This document shows, in pieces, positions 6,863-7,708 of a stretch of DNA of 7,708 nt. Source of the DNA: an archaeon (GTDB taxonomy: Archaea > Altiarchaeota > Altiarchaeia > IMC4 > QMZM01); contig JAOZNG010000038.1 in assembly GCA_029933895.1 (NCBI GenBank), positions 1 to 7,708 on the forward strand, in the 5' to 3' direction. The notes beneath the pieces were generated by a model that saw nothing but the letters and a program-made list of their open reading frames with translations, did no database searches and was not told the origin of the DNA. Numbering within the stretch: the first letter of the stretch is position 1; each line of letters begins with the position of its first letter. The translations under genes and the position numbers were made by a program.

Positions 6863-7053
6863 CTGTCAGAATCTTTTTTTTTGTTTTTCATTCTTGTTAG
6901 TATGTCGGGGCTTCCTCTGGCTTTGATTTGTTCGTATTCTATTCTCCTGCTTATTCTGGTGTCGTTTACGAATACATATCCTGTTTTTTCTTTTAGTGCT
7001 AGTATTTTGCTGTCGGTCTGAGTTAATGAATATCTTTTTGTGGCTGCAGCGGT
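6859..7053 (-). pseudogene. Startless 64-codon open frame, possible C-terminal remnant of a PIN-domain RNase
   Basis: Directly after the DUF77 stop codon (TAA, 7056-7054), and in the same frame, 64 codons stay open to a TAG at 6859. They contain no usable ATG, GTG or TTG except one ATG ten codons before the end. The translation does not look random: it has SLTQTDSKILALKEKTG (residues 9-25) followed by YVFVND (26-31). This recalls the end of PIN domains, where a (T)D-x-x-ILALA helix is followed by a strand ending in TDD/TND. A full PIN domain needs about 70-80 more residues upstream, but that space is occupied by the intact DUF77 gene. It therefore seems to be a truncated remnant, or else a rarely used readthrough tail of DUF77. 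The C-terminus is lysine-rich (KNKKK). The coding resemblance is seen; the PIN identity is inferred with modest confidence. Confidence 0.4.
6874..6888 (+). terminator. Oligo-T terminator of the KaiC-like gene
   Basis: Eleven bases past the KaiC-like stop, the plus strand has nine T residues, a G, then five T residues. T-runs of this kind are the main intrinsic termination signal of archaeal RNA polymerase. On the opposite strand the same bases encode the lysine-rich end of the startless frame, which could be an alternative reason for the run. Confidence 0.5.
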
Positions 7054-7344
7054 TTATTTTATTTTCTGTATTTTCCGGTTTATTGTTGCATTTTTGTCCA
7101 GCCTGTGATCTATTTTTATCTCGGTTACGATTCTTTTCGCTCCTTCTTGTATTACTGCCTGATGTGCCTGAGTTACTGCCTCAAGTATTTCCTGGAGGGT
7201 TTCGGCTTCTATTGTGGTGCTCATAGCCCCCCTCTTGGTCTGCAACCCTGTTTCCTCCAGCGCCTGCACGGCTTTCCGCACGTACCTGCTTACTGAGGTT
7301 TTTTTTGTCCCAAGGGGTGTTATGCTTATCTCAGCTATTATCAT
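7054..7344 (-). CDS. MTH1187 family (DUF77) thiamine-binding protein
   Basis: The 96-residue protein matches the MTH1187/YqgV family: AEISITPLGT (4-13), SRYVRKAV (19-26), a mid-region EAETLQEILEAV (46-57), then AHQAVIQEGAKRIVTEIKIDHRLDK (60-84). Family members are small ferredoxin-like proteins that form tetramers and bind thiamine or related ligands in the cytosol; their physiological role is unsettled. Length (usually about 95-105) and both ends look complete. The usual PMGT motif reads AMSTT here (40-44), a mild departure. There is no Shine-Dalgarno sequence, but the ATG overlaps the stop of the restored AbrB-like frame by ATGA, pointing to translational coupling in a two-gene operon. That coupling may be weakened if the upstream frameshift is real, since ribosomes would stop at 7418-7420. 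The thiamine assignment is family knowledge; no riboswitch was found nearby. Confidence 0.93.
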   Translation of the reverse strand: MIIAEISITPLGTKKTSVSRYVRKAVQALEETGLQTKRGAMSTTIEAETLQEILEAVTQAHQAVIQEGAKRIVTEIKIDHRLDKNATINRKIQKIK

Positions 7345-7489
7345 TTCTTGTTGTATTTTTTTAGTATTACTGTGTCGTCTTGGCCGTATACTGTGAATCT
7401 TGTTCCTTTTTTTGTTTTCAGTTGTTTCCGGATTTCTTGGGTATTACCAGCTGTCCTTTCCCTGATATCTTGGTTACTTCCACGTTCAT
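7341..7489 (-). pseudogene. AbrB/SpoVT-type small DNA-binding protein (antitoxin-like), frameshifted
   Basis: From the ATG at 7489 the minus strand encodes MNVEVTKISGKGQLVIPK, the hallmark of a swapped-hairpin AbrB/MazE/SpoVT DNA-binding domain. It then runs through KSGNN into a stop at 7420-7418. In the next frame the expected sequence continues as IRKQLKTKKGTRFTVYG and then QDDTVILKKYNKK, to a TGA at 7343-7341. Inserting one G after the AAG codon (between 7436 and 7435) would give PKEIRKQL, the usual family wording, and a continuous 49-residue protein of normal length. The loss of a single base is therefore the simplest explanation: a recent mutation or a sequencing error. The restored frame overlaps the DUF77 start by ATGA. 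In archaea such proteins usually act as antitoxins or operon regulators; no complete toxin is adjacent. The start lacks a Shine-Dalgarno sequence and is preceded by a 70-base A-rich gap (7490-7559). Confidence 0.85.
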
Positions 7490-7559
7490 TTTTGGTAAAC
7501 TTTTCTTACTTTTTTTACTTATTTGGTTTTTTTTTGTTTAAGAATTAAGTGTTTTTGTT

Positions 7560-7708
7560 TCAGGCGTATATTTCTATCCCTAGTTTTTTGAGGCTTTGTT
7601 TTTGGTCGCTCCATATCCGCTGGTATCTGTGCAGGTAGAGGGTTAGTTCTGTGTCGTCTCTGGTCCAGAGGGTTTTGTGGTTTTCTATCACGCTTGCCTT
7701 GATTTTGA
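7560..7708 (-). CDS. C-terminal 48 codons of an unrecognised protein, cut by the right window edge
   Basis: The minus strand is open from the right edge to a TGA at 7562-7560. The 48-residue tail contains TLWTRDDTELTLYLHRY followed by an aromatic and basic stretch (QRIWSDQKQSLKKLGIEIY). Codon choice (many ACA, CTA, AAA and ATA codons) resembles that of the neighbouring AbrB-like and DUF77 genes, and the composition is protein-like, so I regard it as a real gene end. I do not recognise the family. It ends 70 bases upstream of the AbrB-like start on the same strand; the gap is A-rich, has no clear TATA box at the right distance, and could simply be an operon spacer. Confidence 0.55.
   Translation of the reverse strand, partial: KIKASVIENHKTLWTRDDTELTLYLHRYQRIWSDQKQSLKKLGIEIYA

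Noticed and set aside
7418..7441. Programmed ribosomal frameshifting in the AbrB-like gene
   Set aside because: At the shift point the sequence reads CCC AAG AAA in the zero frame, which is not a good slippery heptamer, and I see no downstream stem. A missing G that restores the usual PKEIR is simpler.
7490..7559. Promoter or small RNA in the A-rich gap before the AbrB-like gene
   Set aside because: The 70 bases are mostly A-runs on the minus strand. TATA-like words occur by chance, and none sits at a convincing distance from the ATG.

Overview
The window looks like part of a compact archaeal chromosome, most likely from Euryarchaeota or a close relative. A Hef-type protein (superfamily 2 helicase fused to an XPF nuclease) is typical of that group. 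The window also carries a HerA translocase, an archaea-specific 4-phosphopantoate--beta-alanine ligase, a KaiC-like ATPase, a 5S rRNA gene behind a TATA-like box, and a tRNA-Cys without an encoded CCA. The radical SAM activase points to an anaerobe. I cannot name genus or species from the sequence.

Layout. Nearly everything is on the minus strand. Reading that strand from about 5937 down to 1: herA (5937-4420) overlaps a radical SAM activase (4423-3668) by ATGA. It is followed 22 bases later by hef (3645-1414), then 5S rRNA (about 1382-1262), the phosphopantothenate-forming ligase (1237-497), tRNA-Cys(GCA) (465-392), and a membrane protein that runs off the left edge (295-1). Gaps are 20-100 bases. 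The only plus-strand gene is a single-domain KaiC-like ATPase (6050-6862), divergent from herA across a 112-base spacer that could promote both. It has the clearest Shine-Dalgarno sequence in the window; most other starts lack one and may be leaderless or coupled to the upstream gene.

The right end, also minus strand, looks partly decayed. It holds the C-terminal 48 codons of an unrecognised gene entering from the right edge (7708-7560), and an AbrB/SpoVT-type small DNA-binding protein broken by an apparent one-base deletion (7489-7341). An intact MTH1187/DUF77 thiamine-binding-family gene (7344-7054) overlaps the restored AbrB frame by ATGA. After it come 64 open codons with no start codon (7053-6859), resembling the tail of a PIN-domain RNase. 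Together this could be the remains of an AbrB/PIN toxin-antitoxin locus with a DUF77 gene inside it, but the PIN call is tentative.

How the genes may work together. HerA and Hef are DNA-end-processing and fork-repair enzymes and share a strand with little spacing, so a repair-oriented transcription unit is plausible, although HerA's usual partner NurA is not in the window. The activase between them probably serves an anaerobic (class III) ribonucleotide reductase, which would tie dNTP supply to repair; this is inference. The 5S, CoA-precursor ligase and tRNA-Cys form a second, housekeeping group. I found no confidently new system, no CRISPR array and no insertion sequence. The best leads are the frameshifted AbrB gene, the startless PIN-like fragment and the 5S gene detached from any 16S/23S genes.
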